This document shows positions 14,184 to 22,342 of a stretch of DNA of 28,152 nucleotides, piece after piece. The notes beneath the pieces are model-generated. The model was not told the origin of the DNA, did not search any database, and worked only from the letters and a program-made list of their open reading frames with translations. The position numbers and the translations under genes are program-made. The first letter of the stretch is position 1. Each line of letters opens with the position of its first letter. The stretch is from a virus, in IMG/VR virus record IMGVR_UViG_3300043436_001048, positions 1 to 28,152 of that record; one strand, written 5' to 3'.

Positions 14184-14372
14184 TTAGTTGCTCACACGAA
14201 CGATTGTACGCTCCGTGTTTGTGTTGGTAATGTTTGATAATCTTTGACCTGTCGTTGCTCCGATTCCTTGGTTCAACGTTTCGCCTTTACAGTTTTCGAT
14301 GCTGTAAGTGCCATCTTCACCAAGGCATCCACGCTTACCGCCTTCTGGACTTGTGCTTTTCTTTTTAGCCAT
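14184..14372 (-). CDS. Small hypothetical virion-region protein
   Basis: 62 residues: basic start MAKKKSTSPEGGKRGCLGEDGTYSIENCKG, then a Thr/Asn-rich end (RLSNITNTNTERTIVRVSN). The two cysteines (C16, C28) could form a metal site or disulfide. One base separates it from the protease gene. Codon structure and spacing make it real; no function known. Confidence 0.6.
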   Translation of the reverse strand: MAKKKSTSPEGGKRGCLGEDGTYSIENCKGETLNQGIGATTGQRLSNITNTNTERTIVRVSN

Positions 14373-14373
14373 A

Positions 14374-14958
14374 TTACTTGTTGTTTTTAATTACTTCCTC
14401 TAGTTGCTTAATGATATCGTTTTCGTCCGATGCTTTAAACAGTTTATCCAATCCCGAAAACATAGCTTCAATTGAAAAGCCTGAATAGTCACCTGCTTTT
14501 ACTTTACTCCATTCATCATCATTGTATAGCTTCATCTTAACCGCCCAACCGTCTTTAATTGGTTCGATTCCGTACATATTGATTTTGTCATTTTTGACAT
14601 CTTCTGTCATCCACGATTCGATAACACTAACACCGCTAACAGGCTTTTCATGCTCACTTGTAACGTTGTTTAAGTTCAAACGCTTCATGAATAGTTCTGC
14701 AGCTAGTTTTACCGTGTCACCTGTGAAGTAGATATTAAACTCCTTGTCCTGCATTTTACGGTAAATGCGTTTGTCAGGAATGAGCGCATAACCTACTACC
14801 TCGCGCTTTTCTTCGTCCGTTACTTTAAGTTCAATCTTATGTTCTGAAAGCGCAATGAAGTTCTCTTGAATAGCAGGATTTTTCACAAGGCTAATTGCAA
14901 ACACTCCATCCTTTTCAAAATCTTCAATCGTCAATTCAACTTCTGGTAGATTCTTCAT
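14374..14958 (-). CDS. XkdF-like prohead protease
   Basis: 194 residues. It begins with VELTIEDFEKDGVFAISLVKNPAIQENFIAL, typical of Bacteroidota phage prohead proteases of the XkdF group, followed by REVVGYALIPDKRIYRK. The putative catalytic residues are H137-equivalent in TSEHEKPVSGV and Ser in SVIESWMTED. The stretch GWAVKMKLYNDDEWSKVKAGDYSGFSIEAMF is the signature VKMKL.DD..W..VK.GEY.GFSI. Cleaves scaffold and capsid precursors during maturation. The position before scaffold and capsid genes supports this. Confidence 0.8.
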   Translation of the reverse strand: MKNLPEVELTIEDFEKDGVFAISLVKNPAIQENFIALSEHKIELKVTDEEKREVVGYALIPDKRIYRKMQDKEFNIYFTGDTVKLAAELFMKRLNLNNVTSEHEKPVSGVSVIESWMTEDVKNDKINMYGIEPIKDGWAVKMKLYNDDEWSKVKAGDYSGFSIEAMFSGLDKLFKASDENDIIKQLEEVIKNNK

Positions 14959-15000
14959 GTTATTTTTATTTTAAAAGTTTACAGTAATTGTTTTGTATGT

Positions 15001-17031
15001 TTATCCAAACGTGGCATTTCTTACTATGTTTCGGTCTAAAGCCTGTTGACTTGTAACATCGTTACTCACTACATAAGCCTTCACAGGTTGTTGTGTGTCG
15101 AATTGTTTAAGTGGGTTTTCGCTACCTTGGCCAACCAAATTAAATGAAGGTGTAATGCTACCCGCGCCTGTCGAACCGCCACCACCGCCTGTTGCACCCG
15201 CTGATACTGAACCACCGCCATCGAACTTCTGAGCCGCAATCTTCTTAACGTTTGCAATACCTGCAGCAACAGCAGCAGCAGCCGCAATCGCACCACGAAT
15301 TGGTGATGTTGGATCTGGAGCAGGAACGAACTGTGAAGCATAAGCAGCGGTCGCACTTTTGTATGTGTCAATCAAAGCACTCGCAATATTCACAGCCTTT
15401 TGCACTTTAAACGCACGTTCAGCAGATTTCTTAGATTTGCCTGCGAATATTTCAGTTAAAGATGAAATAGTGCTTAGTACATTCTGCGCTGTTTGGATTC
15501 GTTGTTCCTCTCTTAATCGTCTAGCTTCATCTAGCTTATCCTCTTCATCTCTTTGTTTTTTCTTTGCTGATAAATACGCATCAATGCCCGCTTGATTGAT
15601 TTTCTGCATATCATCGTTCTGCTTTATCTCAATCGTTTTGGCTTCTGTTTTACGGTTTTTAAGCGCATCAATATCAGCACGCATATCTTCATTCTCTTTG
15701 CGTATTGCATCTTGACGAATCTTAAACAATGAATCCTGTCGCGCTTGCTCTAAAACCGATGTATCCTGACCATACTTTTTTGCAAGTGCAATTAGTTCAG
15801 CATACTTTTCTTCCGTGCGTTTTATCTCTAATTCATCCGATGAAAGTTTGCTATCTGCGTAATCTTGTTCTGCTTGTTTGATTTTCTCAATTGCTTCACG
15901 TCTAGCATCCGCTGCTTTCTGTGCTGCCTCTTTTTGTTTCTCAGCCATTGCAATAGCAGATTCACCTGATATGCCATTTTGCTTTTCAATCTTTTCGGAT
16001 TCAGTGAGAAGTTTACCTGCAATTTCTTGAAAAGTATTCGCCTCTTTCTGTAACTGATTTACACGCTTTTTAGTACCCTTTGCCTGAGCATCGAATACCT
16101 TTTGAGTACCTTTTTCAGTGTTGCCCAAAGCAAGTGTAATACCCGCTGAAACTTTGTCAGTAAGAGACATATTATTCTCTTGCGCTGCTGTATAAGACTC
16201 AGCCATTTTTTGGGCGCTCAATTCAAATAATGCGTTTGCCTGCGCTTTTTTCGCTTGTGCCTTTACATAATCCTGCCATTTAGACGCGTATAGACGTTCT
16301 GCTTCATCTAGTGATTTAGCCTTACCAAGCGAATCTCCTAGAGTGTCGTTGTACGTCTTTAATGCCTCTTCTTTTGACACAACACCAGAACGCGCCATGT
16401 CGAAAGCAGCCTTTACTTTTTGCGTTTTCAAAGCAGCCTCTTGCGCTCCTGTTTGATATGCTTCTAAACTTTCATTTAATGCCTCTTGTTTTTTATTGCT
16501 TATGCCTAATGATTCCGAAACTTTATCCCAATTAGCAGCCAAAGCACCAACCGCTGCAATAAACACACCAATACCTGTTGCAAGTAACGCGCCCTTAATA
16601 CCTTTGAATGTTTCCATAGCAACAGCACCTAATGCTTTGAATGAACGTCCTGCATCTTCTAATCCTTGCAACCCTTGAGCCAAAGCCATAGCAGATTGCA
16701 CTTTAAGCATTGCCTCTTCAACTTTGCCACCTTCTGCACCAACCAAACCAAGCGCACCTTGCACCGCACTGAATCCAGATGCAGTTGCAGTCAACGATGA
16801 ACCCAAAGCCGTGAACGCTCCGCCCCCTTGCAAGTTCTTAATTGCTTCACCTGTATCGTCAATGATGTCTTTTAATTCCGCTGCACGTTTTGCGGCTGCA
16901 ATAGCCTGCGCTGATGATTCGCCATAAGCGGCTGCCATTTGTTGAAGTTCCTTTTTAGCCTCTGCAAATTGCTGTTTTACAGATTTTAGGTTGTCCTTAA
17001 CTTCTAATTCAATTACTCTTTTATCAGCCAT
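15001..17031 (-). CDS. Tail tape measure protein
   Basis: 676 residues, among the largest in the window and rich in Ala, Lys, Gln and Glu. A long N-terminal coiled coil (VKQQFAEAKKELQQMAAAYGESSAQAIAAAKRAAELKDII) is followed by hydrophobic segments at ~140-165 (ALLATGIGVFIAAVGALAANWDKV) and more coiled coil to residue 550. A GGG-rich segment and an Ala-rich stretch precede the C-terminus. This sets tail length and is ejected with the DNA. The modest size predicts a tail of roughly 100 nm by the usual 0.15 nm per residue relation. The ATG overlaps the stop of a 51-residue gene. Confidence 0.88.
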   Translation of the reverse strand: MADKRVIELEVKDNLKSVKQQFAEAKKELQQMAAAYGESSAQAIAAAKRAAELKDIIDDTGEAIKNLQGGGAFTALGSSLTATASGFSAVQGALGLVGAEGGKVEEAMLKVQSAMALAQGLQGLEDAGRSFKALGAVAMETFKGIKGALLATGIGVFIAAVGALAANWDKVSESLGISNKKQEALNESLEAYQTGAQEAALKTQKVKAAFDMARSGVVSKEEALKTYNDTLGDSLGKAKSLDEAERLYASKWQDYVKAQAKKAQANALFELSAQKMAESYTAAQENNMSLTDKVSAGITLALGNTEKGTQKVFDAQAKGTKKRVNQLQKEANTFQEIAGKLLTESEKIEKQNGISGESAIAMAEKQKEAAQKAADARREAIEKIKQAEQDYADSKLSSDELEIKRTEEKYAELIALAKKYGQDTSVLEQARQDSLFKIRQDAIRKENEDMRADIDALKNRKTEAKTIEIKQNDDMQKINQAGIDAYLSAKKKQRDEEDKLDEARRLREEQRIQTAQNVLSTISSLTEIFAGKSKKSAERAFKVQKAVNIASALIDTYKSATAAYASQFVPAPDPTSPIRGAIAAAAAVAAGIANVKKIAAQKFDGGGSVSAGATGGGGGSTGAGSITPSFNLVGQGSENPLKQFDTQQPVKAYVVSNDVTSQQALDRNIVRNATFG

Positions 17032-17186
17032 TACGCGTATTTTTTAGCGTGCATTTTACGCACCTTTTGTTTGTAGATTTCCTTTGCAGTTGTGTGGTAT
17101 TTATGGCTACCTTTTGCAAAGTCGATGTATGCGCTTTTTCCGTGCCATTCATCTAGAGCCAAAATTTCTAAAAGAATATTAATCAT
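17031..17186 (-). CDS. Small basic protein before the tape measure (51 aa)
   Basis: ATG 17186 to TAA 17033-17031 encodes 51 residues: MINILLEILALDEWHGKSAYIDF, then a basic tail (KEIYKQKVRKMHAKKYA). It overlaps the 773-residue gene by 8 nt, and its stop shares bases with the tape measure ATG (TAATG). The tight coupling on both sides shows it is a real gene. Short proteins immediately before tape measure genes are often tail assembly chaperones; that is a weak positional argument here. Confidence 0.7.
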   Translation of the reverse strand: MINILLEILALDEWHGKSAYIDFAKGSHKYHTTAKEIYKQKVRKMHAKKYA

Positions 17187-19500
17187 ATTGTGAGATTATA
17201 ATATAACAAGTATATGTTTCACCGTTTGTATAGGTGTATGTAACAGGAATTAGGTATGTCAAATCGTCACCTTCTTCATTTCGATGTCGTTCACCTTCTT
17301 CTTGTATTCGTGCAATTCCGTCCTCTGTTAAACGCAAATAAATAGGTGAAGCATTCGCGGGTACTGTAACCGTACAAACTCCATCCGCTGTGAACGTGTC
17401 GGGCGATACCGTGCAACCTGTGCTTGTATCATCTACAAAAGCACTTACAACGCCATTCGGTAAAGTTATGCTTACGTCAACAGTACCGCCTGCATTTTCA
17501 GCGCGATACAGGTTATTGCTACAAACATCACGTAAATCATTCAGCAAGGTAAATTCAACTAGACCGCTTGTAAGGTCTGATTTCATTTCATTGATAATAT
17601 ACCGCTTGTCACGAATTATTAGTTTATCATTCAGTTTTAACGCTGTCAGAATCGAAATAGGCAAAACCGTTTTAACGTATGTCAACCTGTTTTTACGATC
17701 GTATAAATTGTTCAGGTAGTTGAAGTAGTACGTGTTGAATAATCCATTTGTAATTGGGAATAATAGCAATGAACTGACATCGTTCCCAAAGTTCAATGAG
17801 TAATTCAAGTTATTGTAATACAAATCCTGCCCTAGTGGGTAATAAGACGTCACAGCTACATTCGATGAACCGTTGTAGAAGTACCACTGTGAACACGTTT
17901 TTTGTTCGTACTGATAGAATATAATCGGTTTGGTAATGTACGGTTGAAAGTCTTGATTAAGCGCATAGGCTACCTGCAAGTTTGAACCTGTGAATTGTTG
18001 AAACAGGATATTTTCAAACGGTACTTTTATCTGATAGTCAGCACCGTCATAAGGATAAACGTAGGACAAATCTCCGTAATTGATTGAGAAAAGTTCTTTG
18101 TATTCCTTATTCATAAACGATTCAGATTCCTCATGCAGAAACTCAATCTTTTTGTACAGCTTAACACGCTCAACGTCTATGCTTTCAATATCGGTGTAAG
18201 TGGTAATATCGTAAACGCGCCCTGCACCGTACCAATCTTCTAAAGGCAACAGTCTAAACGTAGTGTTGTTTTGCGGCTCAATAGTTAGATTAAACTTTTT
18301 TAGCAACCCAGACAGGTAGTCGTAAATCTTCATGTCTGGCAAATACTGATTCACGTTCATTTGCGCTGTGAATGTCATTGTAGCACAAATACCTGTTTGA
18401 CCGAATGTAACACTACCAACTGGTGTACTTGCGCCTATATTGTAAAACACAACAGGCTTTAAAGACATTCCTTGGTTTGTGCGAATTTTGAAAGTGTAAA
18501 CCGTATTTAATGAGGGTACGTTTATAAGACTCACAGCTAAATAAACACTATTTCCCGAACCGCTTAATGTGTTAGATAAATTTCCGTTCGCATAAATATC
18601 AATGTAATAAATCGCACTTGGTACTGTTACGTTGGTAATGCCAATTGTAATATTATGATATGCTGAAAAAATTATGTTGTTAGCAGGTGTGGTTGGTTGG
18701 TATTCAACAGTCACCTCATTAGTCGTTGTATTTATCGCGCCTGTGAATGAGTTTTGCGATGCAGTTGAAGTGATGTCAATCCCTTGCGCAGGTGTTGTAA
18801 ACTGAAACTTTTGTGCATTCTTGCAATACAGAAACGAACGTTCAAAACGTGGACTTGTAATAAAGTTACCTGTAAACGTAAGACCGTAGGCATTTTCGAT
18901 ACGCTCTAAAATTGCGGTGTTCTTAATCGCAGGGAATAGTTCAGTGAACGCTATTGCACCGCCTGTTGTGTCGATGTTGTTCGCAGCTGTTGCTCCGTTG
19001 TAATCCCATAAACGTGATGAACTTACTAGTGGGTAAGTTACCGAATAGTTATCCGATTGAATACGCGTTAAAACCTCAGTACCGTTGTATGTGTGTGCAT
19101 ATGGTGTAAAGTCTAAGTCCGATAACTTTGCTTCACCAATCGCATCTTTAAGACTAATAACGTCACCGTAAAATGTAAGCGAATAAGAGTGTGGTTTTCC
19201 GTTCTTTACATTCGCCTTTTCAAGTTGTATTTTCCCAGAACGAAAGTGCGTTAAGTCAACTTCAATAACTGACTGTCTCCGTATCTGATAGTCAATCACA
19301 CCGTTTACATCGGATTCATAGAAATGCTCGAATATCCAATTGTTATTAGGTGATGCAGGAACAGTAAACGATTGCGAGAAATCTGTGAATACAAAAGCAA
19401 TGTCACTGATATTCTGAACGGATGAAGAAACGCTTATTTTCTCATCATCGAATAAGTCAAGTAAATAACCCTCAATTCTAATATGTACGCTCCTTTTCAT
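17179..19500 (-). CDS. Large tail-associated structural protein
   Basis: 773 residues, the largest protein here, strongly beta-rich with many Asn, Thr and Tyr. The N-terminal SVHIRIEGYLLDLFDDEKISVSSSVQNISDIAFVFTDFSQSFTVPASPNNN is typical of a large structural protein found in Bacteroidota siphoviruses. The C-terminal ~100 residues (GGTVDVSITLPNGVVSAFVDD..., TVTVPANASPIYLRLTEDG) look like an immunoglobulin-like or BACON-like module that could bind carbohydrate. A role at the tail tip or as a distal tail/receptor-contact protein is likely. It ends one base before the 350-residue gene on its 5' side. Confidence 0.65.
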   Translation of the reverse strand: MKRSVHIRIEGYLLDLFDDEKISVSSSVQNISDIAFVFTDFSQSFTVPASPNNNWIFEHFYESDVNGVIDYQIRRQSVIEVDLTHFRSGKIQLEKANVKNGKPHSYSLTFYGDVISLKDAIGEAKLSDLDFTPYAHTYNGTEVLTRIQSDNYSVTYPLVSSSRLWDYNGATAANNIDTTGGAIAFTELFPAIKNTAILERIENAYGLTFTGNFITSPRFERSFLYCKNAQKFQFTTPAQGIDITSTASQNSFTGAINTTTNEVTVEYQPTTPANNIIFSAYHNITIGITNVTVPSAIYYIDIYANGNLSNTLSGSGNSVYLAVSLINVPSLNTVYTFKIRTNQGMSLKPVVFYNIGASTPVGSVTFGQTGICATMTFTAQMNVNQYLPDMKIYDYLSGLLKKFNLTIEPQNNTTFRLLPLEDWYGAGRVYDITTYTDIESIDVERVKLYKKIEFLHEESESFMNKEYKELFSINYGDLSYVYPYDGADYQIKVPFENILFQQFTGSNLQVAYALNQDFQPYITKPIIFYQYEQKTCSQWYFYNGSSNVAVTSYYPLGQDLYYNNLNYSLNFGNDVSSLLLFPITNGLFNTYYFNYLNNLYDRKNRLTYVKTVLPISILTALKLNDKLIIRDKRYIINEMKSDLTSGLVEFTLLNDLRDVCSNNLYRAENAGGTVDVSITLPNGVVSAFVDDTSTGCTVSPDTFTADGVCTVTVPANASPIYLRLTEDGIARIQEEGERHRNEEGDDLTYLIPVTYTYTNGETYTCYIIISQYD

Positions 19501-20552
19501 TATACCACGCTGTTAATTGTGTCGAATGAATAATCAAACTCTAGTGTGTAGTTTATCATCTTGGTGTTGATCTGTTTCTGCTTTTCTAGTGACTTTGTAC
19601 GCACCTTTGCAGGTTGGTTGTTAATCATGATTCGTTCGCTTAGCATCAACTGTTTAAGCACTTCTGCATAATCATCGTTTACGAATCCTGTATTAACCCG
19701 AATAAACTCTTTACCGTTCGCATTAAATACCTGCCTTTGCCCTTCATAAATTGAATAATTCAATGAATCGGTTTGCATTAGGTTGTATTCGGCATTGTCA
19801 ACTTCTAGCGTTTCAGAAGATGCTTTGTAGAAAAATGCCCTTTGCCATGCTCCAGACTTATTCACAAAGTCACAGGTCACAACATCGTATCTACATTCTT
19901 CAATTGGTCGGAAGTAAAACGTGAACAATACAGCCGTGTTTAACACGTTCTTTATCTCTACCTTATTACCATCTGCATACCACGTATTGTAAACGCAAGC
20001 GTGGTCTTTTGGATCACTTGTAAATCCTGTCGTTTCTGTTGCTCCTGTTCTTAAATTGGTGTACCAAACATTTCCAGAAGCATTAGCTGTTCTAAAAAAT
20101 CCTGCAAAATGCAATGGATTTGTAACGGGTGAAATGCCTGAGTTATAGTAGTAATAAGTCCCCTCTGTAATTGATACTACACCGTTATCTAAGTTTGAGC
20201 CTTCTGAATAATATCCGTAACCGTCAAATGCTCTATGATTTTCTGTATCGATTAAAACACCGTCACTATATTTTTTAACGCTAACATGACACCATTGTTC
20301 GTGAGGTGTGTGTACTGATGCGCTGTAAATAGCTTGTACTGTCGAATGCGTAATGTACTCACGAACATAGTTCGATATGTTGTAAAGCGTTTGTACGTTG
20401 CTCGCACTTGGTACGTTTTTAGATAGTGTGTATTGCGGTTGTGCGGGTGCTGAACCGTTGCCATTCCAAATGAATAATTCGATTTTTGTAGACTGTTGTC
20501 CTGCTTCATTTATCTCAATAATGTACGGTGAACGCACGAATATTCTAGCCAT
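19500..20552 (-). CDS. Tail structural protein
   Basis: 350 residues, beta-rich. It starts ARIFVRSPYIIEINEAGQQSTKIELFIWNGNGSAPAQPQYTLSKNVPS and contains YNISNYVREYI, LTITEGTYYYYN-like strands and several Cys (CRYDVVTC). It reads like the conserved partner of the 773-residue protein next to it; both share the Tyr/Asn-rich beta style and their genes overlap by one base. Probably another distal tail component. No catalytic motif. Confidence 0.62.
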   Translation of the reverse strand: MARIFVRSPYIIEINEAGQQSTKIELFIWNGNGSAPAQPQYTLSKNVPSASNVQTLYNISNYVREYITHSTVQAIYSASVHTPHEQWCHVSVKKYSDGVLIDTENHRAFDGYGYYSEGSNLDNGVVSITEGTYYYYNSGISPVTNPLHFAGFFRTANASGNVWYTNLRTGATETTGFTSDPKDHACVYNTWYADGNKVEIKNVLNTAVLFTFYFRPIEECRYDVVTCDFVNKSGAWQRAFFYKASSETLEVDNAEYNLMQTDSLNYSIYEGQRQVFNANGKEFIRVNTGFVNDDYAEVLKQLMLSERIMINNQPAKVRTKSLEKQKQINTKMINYTLEFDYSFDTINSVV

Positions 20553-20553
20553 G

Positions 20554-21063
20554 TTATCTTAATTTTGGTAGTGTAAATTCCATTAATTCTGCAACGTCTA
20601 AACCGTATGCTTCAACCAATTCTGGCGAAAGTTTCCTAAACGCTTTCTCAAACGGCTTGGTAAAGAATAGACTTGGTTTAATTCCGTTCATGTAAATACC
20701 GCGAGCAATCGCAAAAGACAACCCTTTTCTGTTTTGAAACTGCCCTTTTTCGTTTCGTGTTGCAATGCCTTTGCGTACCATCCATTTATCGAATACTCTA
20801 GCAGGTGGCATCTTATCCTTGTATGAATAAGGTGTGTTATATTTCTTTTTCTTACCGCTAACACCTTTGTCTTGAAATTGACCATAAGGCAACATCTGAA
20901 TATCCAATTCAAAACTGTTTGCGTTTACCTTTACACTACCCTTAATTGATTGATACAGTTTATTAGACGAATTCTTTTTCATTCGTTTAAGGTTGCTTCG
21001 AGATTCCCGAACAACGTACTGCTGAAAGCGTTTAAGCGCGTTATATGTTTCCTCTTTATCCAT
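20554..21063 (-). CDS. HK97 gp10-like / minor virion morphogenesis protein
   Basis: 169 residues, basic, with SRSNLKRMKKNSSNKLYQSIKGSVKVNANSFELDIQMLPYGQFQDKGVSG at the N-terminal half and FAIARGIYMNGIKPSLFFTKPFEKAFRKL towards the end. The order helix, short strands, PYG...D.G..., then a long C-terminal helix with a G...S.FF..P...A pattern is that of HK97 gp10-like proteins that occupy the neck between head and tail. Start and stop overlap neighbours by one or few bases. Confidence 0.68.
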   Translation of the reverse strand: MDKEETYNALKRFQQYVVRESRSNLKRMKKNSSNKLYQSIKGSVKVNANSFELDIQMLPYGQFQDKGVSGKKKKYNTPYSYKDKMPPARVFDKWMVRKGIATRNEKGQFQNRKGLSFAIARGIYMNGIKPSLFFTKPFEKAFRKLSPELVEAYGLDVAELMEFTLPKLR

Positions 21064-21527
21064 TAGTCAGGTACGTTGCAAATTGTCATCTCATTAGGCG
21101 TAAGTACGTCAAATGTCATAGTCCACCCTGCTAAGTTGTTTTCATGTCGTTCTCTAAATGGTTCGCACGTATTCCCACCGTCAATCTGAAAGTTTGTACT
21201 GTAAATGTCACCTCGCGAAATGCGCTCATACACGCGGTTAAGCAATGACAGCTGAGTGTTCAATACATCTTGCTCATTGTCGTTCCCTCTGAACGCGTTA
21301 AATTCAATTTCCTTTGAAATGTCGACAATATCCATTGCGATGATTGAAACGTTGAAACGAATTACATTTTGCTCAAAGGATGCGCTGTTAATTACTAGGT
21401 GTGATAGTGGGAATATGGTTTGTTTTTTTAGATCTATTTCATAAAGGTCGCCTTCTGTAACCGTATTGCAAAACGGCTCTAAAAGTAGCGCATCTTTGAT
21501 TGTGTTTATAACGTGAAAATATGACAT
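21063..21527 (-). CDS. Putative tail terminator / neck protein
   Basis: 154 residues, alpha/beta: VINTIKDALLLEPFCNTVTEGDLYEIDLKKQTIFPLSHLVINSASFEQNVIRFNVSIIAMDIVD and a C-terminal NNLAGWTMTFDVLTPNEMTIC. Order and size next to the gp10-like gene fit a tail terminator, which caps the tube and joins it to the head. The gene starts after the terminator that ends the chaperone-like gene. No specific motif proves the assignment. Confidence 0.58.
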   Translation of the reverse strand: MSYFHVINTIKDALLLEPFCNTVTEGDLYEIDLKKQTIFPLSHLVINSASFEQNVIRFNVSIIAMDIVDISKEIEFNAFRGNDNEQDVLNTQLSLLNRVYERISRGDIYSTNFQIDGGNTCEPFRERHENNLAGWTMTFDVLTPNEMTICNVPD

Positions 21528-21565
21528 TGCTTTATTTTTAAAATAGGATTTCGGTCAATGTGTAT

Positions 21566-21591
21566 AAAACAAAAGCGGGTTACATTCCCGC
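21566..21591 (-). terminator. Intrinsic terminator overlapping the frameshifted stop
   Basis: On the minus strand GCGGG (21591-21587), loop AATGTAA, CCCGC (21579-21575), then TTTTGTTTT. The stop codon of the -1 frame extension (21582-21580) lies inside the loop, so the terminator follows that longer product and not the zero-frame stop at 21648. Confidence 0.8.
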
Positions 21592-21849
21592 CTTCATTTG
21601 TCTTTGCATACGTCTATATTCGATTTCTGCTTTTTCCTTTTCAAATTCTAAATAGGTGAAACACTTAAATAGTGGCTCTTTTGCAACAGCATCAAACTTT
21701 GTAATATCTCCCTTAGCGAGGACATAGATTGATTGATATGCTCCCCAACGTTTTCCAAATTGTGTTGCCTCGCTAAAGTCTTCAAACTCTTGCTCTCTTT
21801 CTCTAAATAGTCCGCTAAAGCGTTTAGTAAGTCTTTGCCTAAATGATAA
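21580..21849 (-). other. -1 frame extension of the chaperone-like gene
   Basis: From the T9 tract (21856-21848) the -1 frame is open for 89 codons to TAA 21582-21580. It has no ATG, GTG or TTG before its last ~13 codons, so it cannot start on its own. The sequence is clearly protein-like: REREQEFEDFSEATQFGKRWG, then AYQSIYVLAKGDITKFDAVAK and PLFKCFTYLEFEKEKAEIEY. A -1 slip on CTT TTT TTT fuses 164 zero-frame residues with these 89, giving about 253 residues. RNA polymerase slippage on T9 would give the same result. The exact slip site is inferred. Confidence 0.72.
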
Positions 21850-22340
21850 AAAAAAAGCGAAGCACCGAATACCACATCCATTGTAACGTGAAGCATAACC
21901 TCTGAGTAAGTCGCGCTACCCTCGTAATCTTCAATTTCATACGTTTGTTTTTTAATTGTCTTTGTTGGTCTATACATGACAGCCATTGCACTGTGAAAGG
22001 TTGACCAATCTTTAAAGTTTGCATCTAAGTCTAAGTATTCACCATACGACATACTTTGCAACTCTGGAATGAATCCAAAGCGTTTACCGCCTATTTCAAT
22101 AATCGGTTGCATAGATGGCTTTTCTTTGAAGTAACCCGCGATTGCATCATGAATTGAATCTACATCTGTTTTCTTCATGAGCCTAACATACTGCAACGGC
22201 ACGCGACAAAAGCAACTTATTGCAAGTAACTTCATCATTTCCTCATTGTCCGCAAACTTCTCGGTTTGCTTCACGTATTCTTGGTACTGTTGCAATGTTA
22301 TCTCATGCAACCCGCTTGGTATTACTAATTCTACTTTCAT
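21648..22340 (-). CDS. Tail assembly chaperone-like protein, zero-frame product
   Basis: 230 residues: MKVELVIPSGLHEITLQQYQEYVKQTEKF..., then YVRLMKKTDVDSIHDAIAGYFKEK, GGKRFGFIPELQSMSYGEYLDLD, YEGSATYSEVMLHVTMDVVFGASLFF. The gene lies directly after the large terminase and carries a T9 slippery run at codons 162-165 with a conserved-looking -1 frame behind it (separate entry). Phage tail assembly chaperones (lambda G/GT) use exactly such a -1 shift to make a short and a long form that coat the tape measure protein. The short form would be this 230-residue product, with 66 residues that overlap the other frame. The family is not identified by sequence, so the chaperone role comes from the shift and the context. 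Confidence 0.68.
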   Translation of the reverse strand: MKVELVIPSGLHEITLQQYQEYVKQTEKFADNEEMMKLLAISCFCRVPLQYVRLMKKTDVDSIHDAIAGYFKEKPSMQPIIEIGGKRFGFIPELQSMSYGEYLDLDANFKDWSTFHSAMAVMYRPTKTIKKQTYEIEDYEGSATYSEVMLHVTMDVVFGASLFFYHLGKDLLNALADYLEKESKSLKTLARQHNLENVGEHINQSMSSLREILQSLMLLQKSHYLSVSPI

Positions 22341-22342
22341 GT

